64,000 nt of DNA from Doris montereyensis (taxonomy: Eukaryota > Mollusca > Gastropoda > Nudibranchia > Dorididae): NCBI GenBank assembly GCA_037039925.1, contig JAXRKP010000252.1, positions 208,401-272,400 on the forward strand, read 5' to 3'. Shown here in pieces: positions 1 to 12,340 of the stretch. The notes under the pieces are model-generated. The model ran no database searches and had not been told where the DNA came from. It worked only from the letters and a program-made list of their open reading frames with translations. Numbering within the stretch: the stretch's first letter is position 1; each line of letters opens with the position of its first letter. The position numbers and the translations under genes were made by a program.

Positions 1-125
1 AACGCACCAATCCACCAACATATCAATCAACCAACCAACCCACCAATCCACAAAACACCAACCCTCCAACCTGCCAATCTATCAACCCACCAACCTATCA
101 ACCCATCAACCCACCCACCAGCAAC
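1..125. repeat. Degenerate CCAAC/CCAATC simple repeat
   Basis: Low-complexity run of CCAACC, CCACCAA and ATCAACC words with no fixed period. It probably continues to the left of the window. No coding potential; 126-305 is anonymous. Confidence 0.7.
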
Positions 126-309
126 ACATCAAATTTGGTCAGCAGAAAGACCTTACTGTGACATCAGCTTGACACAAATTGTTGAAACTGGGTATTAATG
201 ATATACTATGTATTACTTTTGCAGCCTCCAACTTTTATTTTTAAACCCCTTTAGTAGTGTAAAAAAACAACACAAAAACAGGACCGCAGAAACTTCGGAG
301 TTACTTTAT

Positions 310-2262
310 TTAACGGTCTACTATCATATTTCTGCTTTAGTTGACGGTCTACCATTGTGCTTCTGCTTTAGTTGACGGTCTACCATAGTGTTTCTGATTT
401 AGTTGACGTCTACCATCGTATTTCTGCTTTAGTTGACGGTCTACCATCGTGTTTCTGCTTTAGTTGACGGTCTACCATCGTGTTTCTGCTTTAGTTGACG
501 GTCTACCATCGTGTTTCTGCTTTAGTTGATGGTCTACCATCGTGTTTCTGCTTTAGTTGACGGTCTACCATCGTGTTTCTGCTTTAGTTGATCGTTTACC
601 ATTATGTTTCTGCTTTAGTTGACGGTCTACCATCGTGTTTCTTTTAGTTGGTTTGTTTCTGCTTTGACGGTCTACCATCGTGTTTCTGCTTTAGTTGATG
701 GTCTATCATCGTGTTTCTGCTTTAGTTGACGGTCTACCGTCGTGTTTCTGCTTTAGTTGACGGTCTACCGTCGTGTTTCTGCTTTTTTGATGGTCTACTA
801 TCGTGTTTCTGCTTTAGTTGATGGTCTACCATCGTGTTTCTGCTTTAGTTGTTGGTCTACCATCGTGTTTCTGCTTTAGTTGATGGTCTACTGTCGTGTT
901 TCTGCTTTAGTTGACGGTCTACCATCGTGTTTCTCTTTAGTTGACGGTCTAGTTTCTGAGTTGGTCTACCATCGTGTTTCTGTTTTAGTTGACGGTCTAC
1001 CATCGTGTTTCTGTTTTAGTTGATGGTCTACCATCGTGTTTCTGTTTTAGTTGATGGTCTACTATCGTGTTTCTGTTTTAGTTGATGGTCTACTATCGTG
1101 TTTCTGCTTTAGTTGACGGTCTACCGTCGTGTTTCTGCTTTAGTTGACCGTCGGTCTACCATCGTGTTTCTGTTTTAGTTGACGGTCTACCATCGTGTTT
1201 CTGCTTTAGTTGACGGTCTACCGTCGTGTTTCTGCTTTAGTTGACGGTCTACCATCGTGTTTCTGCTTTAGTTGGTGGTCTACCATCGTGTTTCTGCTTT
1301 AGTTGGTGGTCTACCATCGTGTTTCTGTTTTAGTTGATGGTCTACCATCGTGTTTCTGCTTTAGTTGATGGTCTACCATCGTGTTTCTGTTTTAGTTGAT
1401 GGTCTACCATCGTGTTTCTGTTTTAGTTGATGGTCTACCATCGTGTTTCTGCTTTAGTTGACGGTCTACCATCGTGTTTCTGTTTTAGTTGATGGTCTAC
1501 TGTCATCGTGTTTCGTGTTTTTAGTTGACGGTCTACCATCGTGTTTCTGCTTTAGTTGATGGTCTACCATCGTGTTTCTGTTTTAGTTGATGGTCTACCA
1601 TCGTGTTTCTGCTTTAGTTGGTCTACTGTCCATCGTGTTTCTGCTTTAGTTGTTGGTCTACCATCGTGTTTCTGCTTTAGTTGACGGTCTACCATCGTGT
1701 TTCTGCTTTAGTTGACGGTCTACCATCGTGTTTCTGCTTTAGTTGACGGTCTACTGTCGTGTTTCTGTTTTAGTTGACGGTCTACCATCGTGTTTCTGTT
1801 TTAGTTGACGGTCTACCATCGTGTTTCTGTTTTAGTTGATGGTCTACCATCGTGTTTCTGTTTTAGTTGACGGTCTACCATCGTGTTTCTGCTTTAGTTG
1901 ACGGTCTACCATCGTGTTTCTGTTTTAGTTGATGGTCTACCATCGTGTTTCTTTTTTAGTTGACGGTCTTCCATCTGTGTTTCATATTAAACTTAGTTGA
2001 CGGTCTACCATCGTGTTTCTGCTTTAATTGACGGTCTACCATCGTGTTTCTGCTTTAGTTGACGGTCTACCATCGTGTTTCTGCTTTAGTTGACGGTCTA
2101 CCATCGTGTTTCTGCTTTAGTTGACGGTCTACCACCGTGTTTCTGCTTTAGTTGAAGGTCTACCACCGTGTTTCTGCTTTAGTTGACGGTCTACCATTGT
2201 GTTTCTGCTTTAGTTGAAGGTTTACCATTGTGTTTCTGCTTTAGTTGAAGGTTTACCACTAA
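310..2262. repeat. 31-bp minisatellite, about 63 copies
   Basis: Tandem repeat whose unit reads GTTTCTGCTTTAGTTGACGG followed by TCTACCATCGT, 31 bp. Copies differ mainly at a few positions (GCTTT/GTTTT, GACGG/GATGG, ACCATC/ACCGTC/ACTATC). A few copies are shortened or merged, for example near 640-665, 930-965 and 1500-1520. The copies abut with no spacers and no open frame runs through the block. Confidence 0.95.
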
Positions 2263-2459
2263 GTCGGGAGCTGTTTTTGCCCTCTCGCAACTATTTGGTC
2301 AGTTAATGATTATTATTGGGTCAGCGGTTAATGATTATTATGCGTGGCGTTTGGCGGCGAAGCTGGATAAAAAGCTGGAGTTGTACCACTTTTTTTTTTA
2401 GTTGACGGTAACAGCTTAACATTTCCTTTCTGTATTTACATATATTAAACATGCATTTT

Positions 2460-2857
2460 TCAAGCTTTTTTTTTTTTTTTTTTGAAGCCGTTGTCCTGAA
2501 GAAGACAGTTTTGTCCGGGGAGAGACAGTTTTGGTGATGGTCCAAGGGGGGGGGGGAATAAAATGTCGTCCAAGAAGGTGAGGAAAGCATCAATCTCGTT
2601 TGTCTTTCCTCCAAACCCTCCAACATACCTAGTTAAGATGGGACTGGAATATGCCGCTGTTAGCACCTCTAATTCTTCTTCAGGATGTTATACTTGCCAT
2701 CCAACCAATTGTCGCTAAAAACGAATTGGGTGTGGGTTCCATCATCCGGGTCGACATGGTGTTGATGTTTGACCCATTCACTGTCGTGACAACTAATTAT
2801 ATTCCGTTCATTACCTAATAGTAATGCAATCACTGGCTCACCAATGTTATTAGTCAC
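2460..2857 (-). pseudogene. Unrecognised protein-like fragment in two frames
   Basis: Two minus-strand open segments adjoin: 2857-2669 (62 codons, ending DNWLDGKYNILKKN) and 2666-2460, whose frame reads EEELEVLTAAYSSPILTRY just after the first one stops. Both have ordinary protein composition, unlike most open frames here, and would join with a single frameshift near 2680. The piece VDPDDGTHTQ recalls the VDP-x-TG-x-HTQ region of IS1016/Merlin-type transposases, but the rest does not clearly fit, so I name no family. The downstream part runs into poly-A and poly-C tracts at 2470-2556. Probably a decayed mobile-element or gene fragment. Confidence 0.3.
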
Positions 2858-3562
2858 GGAGACAGCCCATCACCACACCGACACATTAATCAACTTGCTT
2901 AACATTAACAACAGAGAAGGTAATCTAGCCAATCACTGGCTCCCCTTAAAAGGGGGGGAGGTGGGGGGGGGGAGGGACTGGCAAGTTTTGGACCAAAGGT
3001 TTGATTTTCTGTTCCTTTTTCATATTCGGGTAGAACGATCATTTATCTACAAGTTCATGACAGAAAAATGTCCATATGACGTATAATTTTCTTTTTTTTT
3101 TTACTAAATATTTGGTAGGCGAGGGTAGGTTAAAAACAATCAAATTTTTTACTTAAATTACCCTAACGCTGACTGAGAAAATGGCAGTAAAAGCCCGTAT
3201 ATTGGCGGTTAATCGTTAAATGTGGCAACATCGACTTTGACCTCGTTTCTGCCGTCACCAATGGACGCGTCAGCCATCACTGTGAGATATAAGAGGCGTT
3301 GCGTGTCAGTGTGTATGTAAACACGCACACAAGCATAGGCTATAAATGGGGGGGGGGGGACTGGTCATTTCGACATCTGTTTTCACAACAGTGCACATCT
3401 AAACCTAGATTTATAATCATATTTACAAAAGTAACAATGCTAGAGACTGTTCAAAAAGTAAGGGTCTGCTACAACAAGGCAAACCCATCTGAAGCGTTTG
3501 TTTTGTGTTATTTTCTTTTGATTTTTTTTTACTTGCATTTTTCTCGAAATTTAGTTTTTCCA
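2858..3562. other. Anonymous AT-rich stretch
   Basis: No gene recognised. It holds G-runs at about 2950-2972 and 3349-3359 and poly-T tracts. Short open frames have no protein-like composition. Confidence 0.5.
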
Positions 3563-3890
3563 CACTAAAATTCTAGATCTATCTCCTCCGCCATTTACCG
3601 AACGATTTGTATTATATGTAGCACACATTTTCCTCTTGTCAATGTTAATAGAATGACGTCGGATTTTTCTTATATATTGTAAACTTTTTTTGAGAAGTTT
3701 TTTTTGTAATAGAAATTTTTATATATTCACGATATATAGTATTTTCAAAAATACATAAAAACATTTTTTTATCCAAAATACCGAAAAAAAACCGACGTCA
3801 CTCTTTAGATATTGAATGAAAAAGACGATTTGCACAGAGTTTTGAGTGATTTTATTCTAACTAAGGGAGGAGATAGATTTTGGAAATTGA
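3563..3890. mobile_element. Fold-back / MITE-like element with inverted repeats
   Basis: The two ends are inverted copies. The left end reads AAAATTCTAGATCTATCTCC and the complement of the right end reads AAAATCTATCTCCTCC. Inside, GAATGACGTCGGATTTTT (about 3651) is mirrored by the complement of AAACCGACGTCACTC (about 3789). The roughly 325-bp segment can form an imperfect hairpin and has no coding capacity. No clear target duplication was found, so the ends are approximate. Confidence 0.5.
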
Positions 3891-5960
3891 GTCAAAATCC
3901 AAGATGGCGACCATATATATGGCAATCAAGGACGCTACAAACATTTCAATGATTAAGGATGACTGTATTTTGACAGTAACTGCGTGTACATACTAAAAGC
4001 AAAACCTAAACTCAAAAGCAAAAGAATTCACTTCAGATGCCCCCCCCCCCCACCCCTTAAACAACTTGCTTAAATGTAATCCCTAGCCAGTCACTGACTC
4101 ACCCTAAGTAGTCTCGACAGCCTATGGCTCAGGTAGACATCAATTTCGCGATAGACGGTCAACTAAAGTAGTTCTGGCCTTCGTGACCCCTAGATCTATC
4201 ACCGGCTCACTTACCTTGACTTTGCGACTTTCAGTAAAAATCTGTTTGTAGATCTAGATCTAGAAGCTAGATCTAGATTCTAGATAATGTATCAATACAA
4301 TCTGAATTTAGAATTTGAGATCTAGAAACTAAATCTAAATCTAGATTCTAGATCTAAATTAAGAAGTTCCGTTTGTTTTCTTTTGTTTTTTTTACATCTT
4401 TATATAGTTACTATTGCTTACTTATTATGGATCTATCTCTAGACAATATCTAAATATTATTTAGATCTGGACAATTTTGCCCCAATCCATCCCTAGTCTC
4501 TTCCGGATGATTATATTGTCTCAATGATAAACTAAAATAGGCAAATCAGTTTGAAATCAGTAAAGTAAGTAAATACTAGATTGACCCAACTCTTCCTCTA
4601 GATTTATATTTACTTTTTTACTAGATGTATGGATCTAGGTTGGGTTTTTTTCTCTCCCTCACCGATTTATTGAATCTAAACAAATTTCTTGTTTCGATTT
4701 TATATTTCTGTTACCTCTAAATCAAGTTCATAATGATAAGGGGTGTGACAATACAGATTTTGAACAACATTTGGCTATTCTTGACCGCGGAGCACTCCCA
4801 ATGTTGGCCAATTCCCTCGGTCAGAAAGTCCAATACCGGAATAGGTCAAAATTTGCTTATTCGTGTCGTCCTTCTAGACCTAGTGGCAATGATTGGCCAA
4901 CCGATTGGGCCAACCATTGTGTTGTCAAATGTTGTTGTGACCCTGCACAATATTGCACATCACGATTGACAACCATCGACCAATAATCATGCGATTGGTT
5001 TGTTATTACATTACACATAATTTGACAAACAACAGCACATCGATCTAATAACAACAACAACGTGATTGACGAGCCGATTGGTGGTGTTTAGACAGGAACA
5101 TGCGCACGGTGTGTATTCGTATTCAAATGAGTTAGGTTTTTGTTTTTTTTAGAGTAAAAAAGCTTAAATATGCAAGAAAACGTGATCACTTTGGATTATT
5201 GTGCTAATTTTGATGCTCTGATTCCGAATATAATTCTCTGATGCCATTTAAAAAAATATATATTAAGAATGTCATTTAAGACAAGTTTGCAAACATGATT
5301 TTTTCATAGGCGCCGCAATCTTCTACCATTTCCTGTCGTAGCCAGCCCCGATCGAACAACAAATTATGTCCGCTGATCGGCCTGCTTATCACCGATTATC
5401 ATATACTATATATAATTCGTATTACACTATCCAAATCGTCGACCAATGGTTGGTTCATGATCGATCAATGATTGGTCGACAAGATTGGTGCAATCCATCG
5501 GACACTTATCGTATAATGTAATAGGGGCTACTGGCCTTGGTGACGCATGGGATAAACGAAGAGAAAGTTTGACGTTTTGAAGGAGGGACATCGTTTGATT
5601 GCGTCCCCTTATCAGTAACATTGTTATTTTTACATTGCCTTTCTACCTGGGTGTCATTCGGTCATCTTTTATCATAATAATTTGTAGGCTTCTTTGGATT
5701 TACAGTCTATCTCTTTCTTCTTCTTCTGGGTTTGTATTTTTTTTAAGCCAAATACATTTACGACAATAGGTCTATAAATATAATATAAAAAATACCAATG
5801 ACTAAATAAACTAAATGCACACGTTAAAATACACAATATACATACAAACATAAGCCTATAATGTTATTATGTCAAAGCTCATAAGAGTTTATAAAAAGGA
5901 TTTGAAGATAGAAAGTAAATTGAAAAATTGTGGACACAATACATGGTATAGAATAATGCT
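3891..5960. other. Non-coding stretch with CTAGAT words and an ATTGG/CCAAT cluster
   Basis: No gene recognised. CTAGATCTAGA-type words cluster at 4245-4350. ATTGG/CCAAT words are dense at 4800-5500 and include a perfect inverted pair GTCGACCAAT (5438-5447) and ATTGGTCGAC (5471-5480). Short open frames here look incidental. Confidence 0.5.
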
Positions 5961-5964
5961 AATG

Positions 5965-6240
5965 CCCTCGGTGGCTGAGTGGTTAGCCTACGGGATGTGG
6001 GGTCATGATGTTTCAGGTTCGAATCCTAGAATAACAAAGCTAGCTACGAAGTTATGTTCCTGGGGAAGGACACTAAATAAACGCGCATTTTCCCCACTCG
6101 ACTCAGGTGCAAATGAGTACAAGCACTAACTTGGGAGTAAAAATCTACGTCAGACTAGTGTTCTGTCAGTGTTCTGCTTCACGCTATAGAAACCGGGATA
6201 AGCTCTGACTCTATGAGCCGTAATGACCTTGAGGGAAATT
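5965..6240 (+). mobile_element. tRNA-derived SINE, family A, copy 1
   Basis: The head has pol III A-box-like TGGCTGAGTGGTTAGCC and B-box GGTTCGAATCC, resembling a class II (Leu/Ser) tRNA. The body shares GGGAAGGACACT, GCGCATTTTCCCCACTC, AGGTGCAAATGAGTAC, CTTGGGAGTAAAAA and GCTTCACGCTATAGAAAC with the copies at 58824 and 62131 (minus). The tRNA part does not fold as a functional tRNA and runs straight into the body. Confidence 0.85.
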
Positions 6241-6507
6241 CACTTTCTATAGAATATGTAATGGCCCCACAGGGAACGAAAAACGAGACAATTATAAGGG
6301 ATAACAAGAAAAAAACTCCAGGGAAACGAGAGAGAATCGACACCCGTTGCCTCGCCAAAAATGAAAAAGCACTGCGACTTTTAACAACTCTCCTAAAAAA
6401 ATTGTTTTAAAGTTTCATCAAACAACATATGTTCAATGTTCAGTGCTGAGCGAAGGGTATTCTAGAAAAGTACTATGATTCAGTCATCATCATCATCACC
6501 GTCCTTA

Positions 6508-6858
<351 letters not shown>

Positions 6859-6861
6859 AGA

Positions 6862-7330
6862 CTATTTAACAAATTAGTAGTGAGGACATTCTCATAATAT
6901 CATATTCAGACAGTATCACACAGAGCTCATTCCCATTGAATCCCATTCTTAGAGCTTTTGGAGAAATATTTACTGTGAAGACAGATAGAGAGACAGACAG
7001 ACAGACAGTTTTCGTCATACACACATTCATATCAACAAACACACAAATTCTAATTTAACAAATTAAGTGAGGACTATTATCTATTCCTATTATATTTTAT
7101 AGCTCATTCCCATTGAATTCTTTGGCAAAACAAATGAAATACATGATATGTATTTTTTTAGATCGTTGCATATCAACAAATAATATTCTAATTTTGATTA
7201 ATTGACTATTAGGACAATAATAACTTTAATTCTTTATTCAAATGTACATGATGTGTATTTTTTTATAGATCGTTGCGAATAAATATGATGTGATGAGGAC
7301 AATAAAACTTTATTGAAATGTATGGAATTG
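6862..7330. repeat. Degenerate repeats of about 150 bp
   Basis: Three diverged copies of a segment containing AACAAATTA-GTGAGGAC, GCTCATTCCCATTGAAT and a TTTATAGATCGTTGC-like end, near 6868, 7057 and 7195. A short GACA run lies at 6985-7010. Confidence 0.5.
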
Positions 7331-7340
7331 AATTCGAATT

Positions 7341-7522
<182 letters not shown>

Positions 7523-7534
7523 CCATCACCATAG

Positions 7535-7852
7535 TATATGATTTACCCACATCCACAAGTAAAGTGATCTCGAGAGTTTTGGTAGATATTTGAATTTGCC
7601 CAAATGCCTTGTAAGTTACAGTCAACGGATCGTTGACATGCACGAAGAGTTGTGATATGCACACGGTGCCTCCTTTTTACCACCCATCTCCGATGTGAAT
7701 GGGTGTCAATCCGCCTAGATGGACCGGGGGGGGGGGGGAGAGATTTTACTTGAAAAAAAACCCTCAAAAATGTTGCAACTGTCGGCAGGGCTTGAACTCT
7801 TGACCTTAGGGTTAGAAGCCGACACCTTACCCCTGGACAACCGAGTCCCCAG
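7535..7852 (-). mobile_element. tRNA-derived SINE, family B, copy 1
   Basis: Read on the minus strand, the head is GGGGACTCGGTTGTCCAGG (A-box region) with GTCAAGAGTTCAAGCCC (B-box region). The body contains TCCGCC, CATCTCCGATG in complement, a GTGCATATCACAACTC-like segment and an end matching CACTTTACTTGTGGATGTGG then GTAAATCA. The family ends in an AAATCA-type tail. Other copies: 10141, 12640, 43425 (partial), 56846 and 58780 (interrupted). Confidence 0.85.
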
Positions 7853-7855
7853 GTG

Positions 7856-8145
7856 TTGGGGAAGGGGAGGGGAGTCAAGACGCACTTGGTGTGTTGTGTT
7901 TATAATATTTTAGTTTTTCCAGTAGTGAACAACCAAATCAAGACCAGGTGAAATGTAAAAAACAAAGAAGGTCATAGTCGTAGCCTCATTGTTAAACTGG
8001 GGAAGGGGAGGGGGGGGAGTCAAGACGCACTTGGTGTGTTGTGTTTATAATATTTTAGTTTTCCAGTAGTGAACAACCAAATCAAGACCAGGTGAAATGT
8101 AAAACAAAGACGAGGTCATAGTCGTAGCCTCATTGTTCAAACTCT
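7856..8145. repeat. 145-bp tandem duplication
   Basis: Two near-identical direct copies offset by 145 bp: AGTCAAGACGCACTTGGTGT starts at 7873 and at 8018, and both copies run to GTCGTAGCCTCATTGTT. The first copy begins at the end of SINE B copy 1. Confidence 0.85.
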
Positions 8146-8249
8146 GACCGTCGCTATCATCGACTGCATTCGTGCTGCCTTCGTGTTAGGTGATTGGGGG
8201 CAAACTGCCAACAGAATAACTTAAATTAAACAGTACAGCATCATTTAAG

Positions 8250-8660
8250 TCCCCCCAAAAAAAAAAACACACAAAAACCAAAACAAAACAAAACAAAACA
8301 ACCCCCCCCCCCCAAAAAAAACAAACAAAAAAAAAACAAAAAAACAGGATTAACTGGAATAGTTTAACATCAAACCAAAATCGAAATTTATCGAAATTTA
8401 AAACCAAGCGTATCGACAATAAAACTGGGTGATTCATGTGTAGTTATTTTGTAGATGAAAAAGAAGAAAAAGAAGAAGAAGAAGGAGAAGAAGAAGGAGG
8501 AGGAGGAGGAGGAGGAGGAGGAGGAGGAGGAGGGAGGAGGAGGAGGAGGAAGGGGAGGAGGAGGAGGAGGAAGAAGCATGGAGGAGAAGGCGAAAGATAA
8601 AAAGAAGAAAAAGAAGAAAAAGAACATGAAGAACAAAAACAAAAAGGAGAAGAACAAGTT
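8250..8660. repeat. Low-complexity A/C and GAA/GGA purine tracts
   Basis: 8252-8345 is A-rich with a C-run at about 8301-8312. 8455-8655 is an almost pure purine GAA/GGA run on the plus strand. The open frames here are Lys/Glu/Gly artefacts. Confidence 0.9.
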
Positions 8661-8661
8661 T

Positions 8662-8812
8662 GTTTGTTTCATTGAAATCTAAATCGTCGCCCATATTCTC
8701 AGGGTGAATAAAGAAGAAACAGCAATATGAACGTGAAAGGGAGAATAAAAAGAAAGAGTGAAAGGATAGAAGTTAGAAGTATGACCTACCAGCAGATCCC
8801 GTCCATTGTTCC
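8662..8812 (+). repeat. Dispersed repeat family C, copy 1
   Basis: Shares GGTGAAT-AAGA-GAAACAGCA, GTGAAAG-GAGTGAAAGGA and GACCTACCAG with copies at 9928, 46990, 49798 (minus) and 52912. Length is about 130-150 bp. No coding capacity and no tRNA-like head recognised; its class is unknown. Confidence 0.65.
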
Positions 8813-8891
8813 GTGTGTCATTTCCGACCTCCTTTGAAAATGTCATCACTAGAAAGAAACAAGCTTACGTGTTGATGCTTATCATATTGCG

Positions 8892-9203
8892 ACATGGTAA
8901 CGTGACTATCTGCTACTCACACTAAAACTAGCCTATATCGTCGACATGGTAACGTGACTATCTGCTACTCACACTAAAACTAGCCTATATCGTCGACTTG
9001 TTAACGTGACTATCTGCTACTCACACTAAAACTAGCCTATATCGTCGACTTGTTAACGTGACTATCTGCTACTCACACTAAAACTAACCTATATCGTCGA
9101 CATGTTAACGTGACTATCTGCTACTCACACTAAAACTAGCCTATATCGTCGACTTGTTCACGTGACTATCTGCTACTCACAATAAAACTAGCCTTACATC
9201 GTC
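8892..9203. repeat. 52-bp minisatellite, 6 copies
   Basis: The unit ACATGGTAACGTGACTATCT continues to CCTATATCGTCG. Copies start at 8892, 8944, 8996, 9048, 9100 and 9152. They are very similar, with GG/TT and TAA/TCA variants near the start, so the expansion looks recent. Confidence 0.95.
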
Positions 9204-9479
9204 ATCAGTCGGGCATACCAATGAAGACAACATAATATTGTTTCAAATTTCTATCATTATTATTATTATTATACTTCTAGATCTAAAAGTGGAAGTAAAC
9301 ACTATTCATCCACCCCCATCACCTGTATGTTTTCTTCATTACCACATCCCTTATTATCATATCTTGTCAAAGGCTATATAGGTCATTTTGACCTTTAAAT
9401 AAGCCATGCATCTCACAATAATCACGGAGTTTTAAGAACAATGCACATTCATTCATCATACAAATATTTTTAATTATTA

Positions 9480-9835
9480 GAGCTCCATATCAATGAAATT
9501 TTTAAAAGAATCAATACTATTTGCGTTTTTGTTTTGTTTTAAACAGTAAATTATTCCATAGTTTGACTGTTTGCATAATGAAAAAAATATGTCTCACAGA
9601 AGTAGAACTTCATGTAATATAAATCTTAAATCTATCTCCCCGAGTAAAATTCACATGAGAATAGTTGAGAAATGATTTATAATCAATATTATTTATATCA
9701 TGAACAATTTTATATATAATTGGATACGATCCCCCCCACTTTCTTCTGTATTCTAGTGAGGGGAGTCGAAGAAATTTCAATCTTACATCATATGACATAT
9801 CATTTATCATCATGTATCAAGAGCTATCCTTGACT
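9480..9835 (-). pseudogene. CR1-like LINE reverse transcriptase C-terminal remnant
   Basis: The minus-strand frame from 9813 reads YDVRLKFLRLPSLEYRRK, then YKIVHDINNIDY and TRGDRFKIY. This is the typical region after the RT thumb in CR1-like non-LTR retrotransposons (consensus RL-x-LPSLEYRR...YKI...TRGH-x-x-K). After one in-frame TGA at about 9610 the frame continues SVRHIFFIMQTVKLWNNL, matching the usual FF-x-x-R-VVxLWNxLP end. No RT catalytic part is present, so this is a dead 3' fragment. Confidence 0.75.
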
Positions 9836-9927
9836 GAGAATTAAGATAAAAAAAACCCGAAACAAGACATTATTCAATTAAAAAGATTTTTGTTGTCTCA
9901 AAATATTTTTTCTTATGGTTTCATTGA

Positions 9928-10062
9928 AATTTACCTCGTCCACCACATGTGGTGATCTCACGGTGAATTAAGAGGAAGCAGCAAGATGAAATATAAAGTA
10001 AAAAGAGAGTGAAAAGCAAAGCAGTAGGGCCTACCACTACCTGTCTACCAGATCAGCGGCGT
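9928..10062 (+). repeat. Dispersed repeat family C, copy 2
   Basis: Reads AAATTTACC, GTGATCTCACGGTGAATTAA, GAGGAAGCAGCAAGATGAAA, GAGAGTGAAAAG and GGGCCTACCACTACC. It is the clearest copy of this family. Confidence 0.7.
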
Positions 10063-10140
10063 TTACTAACCGCCCACTTTTTCTTTTGGTAAATGGAAAG
10101 AAATCAATGCACCGTGTCGAACCAATCGGCTAAATCTAGT

Positions 10141-10459
10141 GGGGAAATCGGGAGTCTAAAGTCAAGGTGTCCGTCTCTCAACCAAAAGGTAGTGGGTTCC
10201 AGCCCCGCCGACGATTGAAATATTTTCTCGATTTTTTTGCGAGCAAAATCTCTCCCCCCTTGGTCCAGGTAGGTGGATCGACACCTAGTCCCATCGGAGA
10301 CGGACGATAAAACGGAGATCCCGTGTGCAGATCACAACACTCTGTGCAGGTTAAATATCCCTTGCATGTTTACAGAGCAGTCTTGGCAAAATTAAAATCC
10401 TACCAAAAACCCCGAGATCACCTTAGTTGTGGATGTGGGTTAAATCAAAATTTAAAAAA
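10141..10459 (+). mobile_element. SINE family B, copy 2, with target duplication
   Basis: Complete 319-bp copy. The head starts GGGGAAATCGGGAGTC with B-box-like GTGGGTTCCAGCCCC; the body has GGTGGATCGACACC, CCCATCGGAGACGGACGAT and GATCACAACACTCTGTGCA; the 3' end is GAGATCACCTTAGTTGTGGA then GGGTTAAATCAAAA. It is flanked by GCTAAATCTAGT (10129-10140) and GCTAAACCTAGT (10460-10471), a 12-bp target-site duplication with one mismatch, which fixes both ends. Confidence 0.92.
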
Positions 10460-10959
10460 GCTAAACCTAGTTCAATATCAAAGTAAGCGGGCCGATGATA
10501 GATCTAGGGTCACGAAAACACCCTATCATCATTAACTTTAATAAAGAGAAAAATCAAATGAAAACAAGATACATGTACATGTATTATCTGAAGAGATTTT
10601 AGTTGTCTCAAATTTAACCCAAAAAATAATTTGGTGAAGGGAGAAAAATCAATGCGCCGTATCAAACTAATCGCCGGCTAGATCTAGTTCAAGGTCAAGG
10701 TAATCCGGCCGGTGATTCCGAATCGGAGGCCTCGACACACCCTATCATAATTAACTCTAATCAAGAGAAAAACCAAATCAAAAACAATATATTATCTTAA
10801 GAGACTATTGTTTGTCTCAAATTAAGAAAAAACTATATATCATATTTTGGTGAAGGAAGAAAAATCGATGCAGTTTGTGAAACCATTCAATAAGTTAGAT
10901 CTAGATCTAGATTTCTATTCAATGTCACGGTTACCAGGTTGGTGAAAGAAAAGTCTTCG

Positions 10960-11409
10960 GCCCGGTTTGTTTTTCTCTTCTCTTTGACACTATTTTTTTT
11001 ATTGCGAACGGAATGCCATAGACGACCTTTGGTGACTCTTATCTGCAGGTGTATTCACGGATGTGACATCATGTAACGTATAGATCAAGTTAAGTCTCCA
11101 AAACATCTAATGTCTATGTGGGAATGCCAATGTGTCAAAAACGTCAACTATTGGAACAGCCATAGAAACCCAGGAAGATCAGCAACAAGAATGATGATAT
11201 TGATACAAGTATAATAATAATAATATTACTTTTAGAAATTTTAAAAAGTTTTAAAAGTTTCTACAGCGGCATTTAAAAAGAGGAACCCACCTGCTGTGAA
11301 TAAATACTGTGAAATATAATGCACCTTGAACTGTGGTGAGGACTCGCGTTGGCCCTTTTAACAAAGGAATTTAATAAATAGGTACTGTATGTAGAATGCA
11401 ATAATAATT

Positions 11410-11497
<88 letters not shown>

Positions 11498-11960
11498 TGA
11501 AAAGGCAATCTAAACTTCACGAAAACACAGTGCACAAGAAATGATTTCAATGGAACGTTTATAACGTACAGATATTCATTGATATGTGACACTGTTAACT
11601 CTGAGATCTGAGTAGTTTTCAGTATGCGTTTGGCTGTGCTTGTTCGCCGTAAGCTTACAGTGTCACACACGCAGTCTGCTTCTCCACTCCTTCACTCATG
11701 TCTTTTACTGTTTATGTTGTTTAAGATGTTTTATTTTTTGAACGCAAAATGTTTCCAGGTATTGTCTCTGATTTGTGACAAAATCATTTTTTTTGTTATA
11801 CGTTATAATTTGTAGTTGCCTGCTAAAACATGTTTCTGTTAATTCTTTTCTTTGTTAAATTGTATTCTTCTTTCCTCAACGCCGACAACATACCAATCCT
11901 TCAACCTGAAACTGCACACATAACAAAGGCAGGCGAAGGATGAAAATCGGATAAAACCGA
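10960..11960. other. Anonymous stretch with (AAT)n microsatellite
   Basis: No gene recognised. An imperfect AAT/TAA microsatellite occupies about 11400-11497. The rest is ordinary AT-rich sequence. Confidence 0.6.
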
Positions 11961-11974
11961 GTCCGTCAAATTGC

Positions 11975-12340
<366 letters not shown>

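Larger units (their letters stand above)
9838..10945. repeat. Tandem module of about 215-220 bp, partly disrupted
   Basis: Module starts GGTAAATGGAAAGAAATCAATG (10088), GGTGAAGGGAGAAAAATCAA (10632) and GGTGAAGGAAGAAAAATCGA (10852). Each goes on to a CTAGT/AGATCTAG part, ACACCCTATCAT, AATCAAGAGAAAAA and a GTTGTCTCAAA end. A partial end lies at 9838-9905. Copy 1 is split by SINE B copy 2 (10141-10459). Without the SINE and its target duplication, the spacing of copies 1 and 2 is about 214 bp. Confidence 0.75.

Noticed and set aside
310..2262. Possible CRISPR array from regular 31-bp repeats
   Set aside because: Units abut without spacers, the genome is eukaryotic and no cas genes are present; the same holds for the 35-, 36- and 54-bp arrays.
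5965..6060. Functional tRNA gene suggested by A and B boxes (also 32163, 58824, 62340)
   Set aside because: Anticodon and acceptor stems do not close and conserved SINE body follows; several copies share it.
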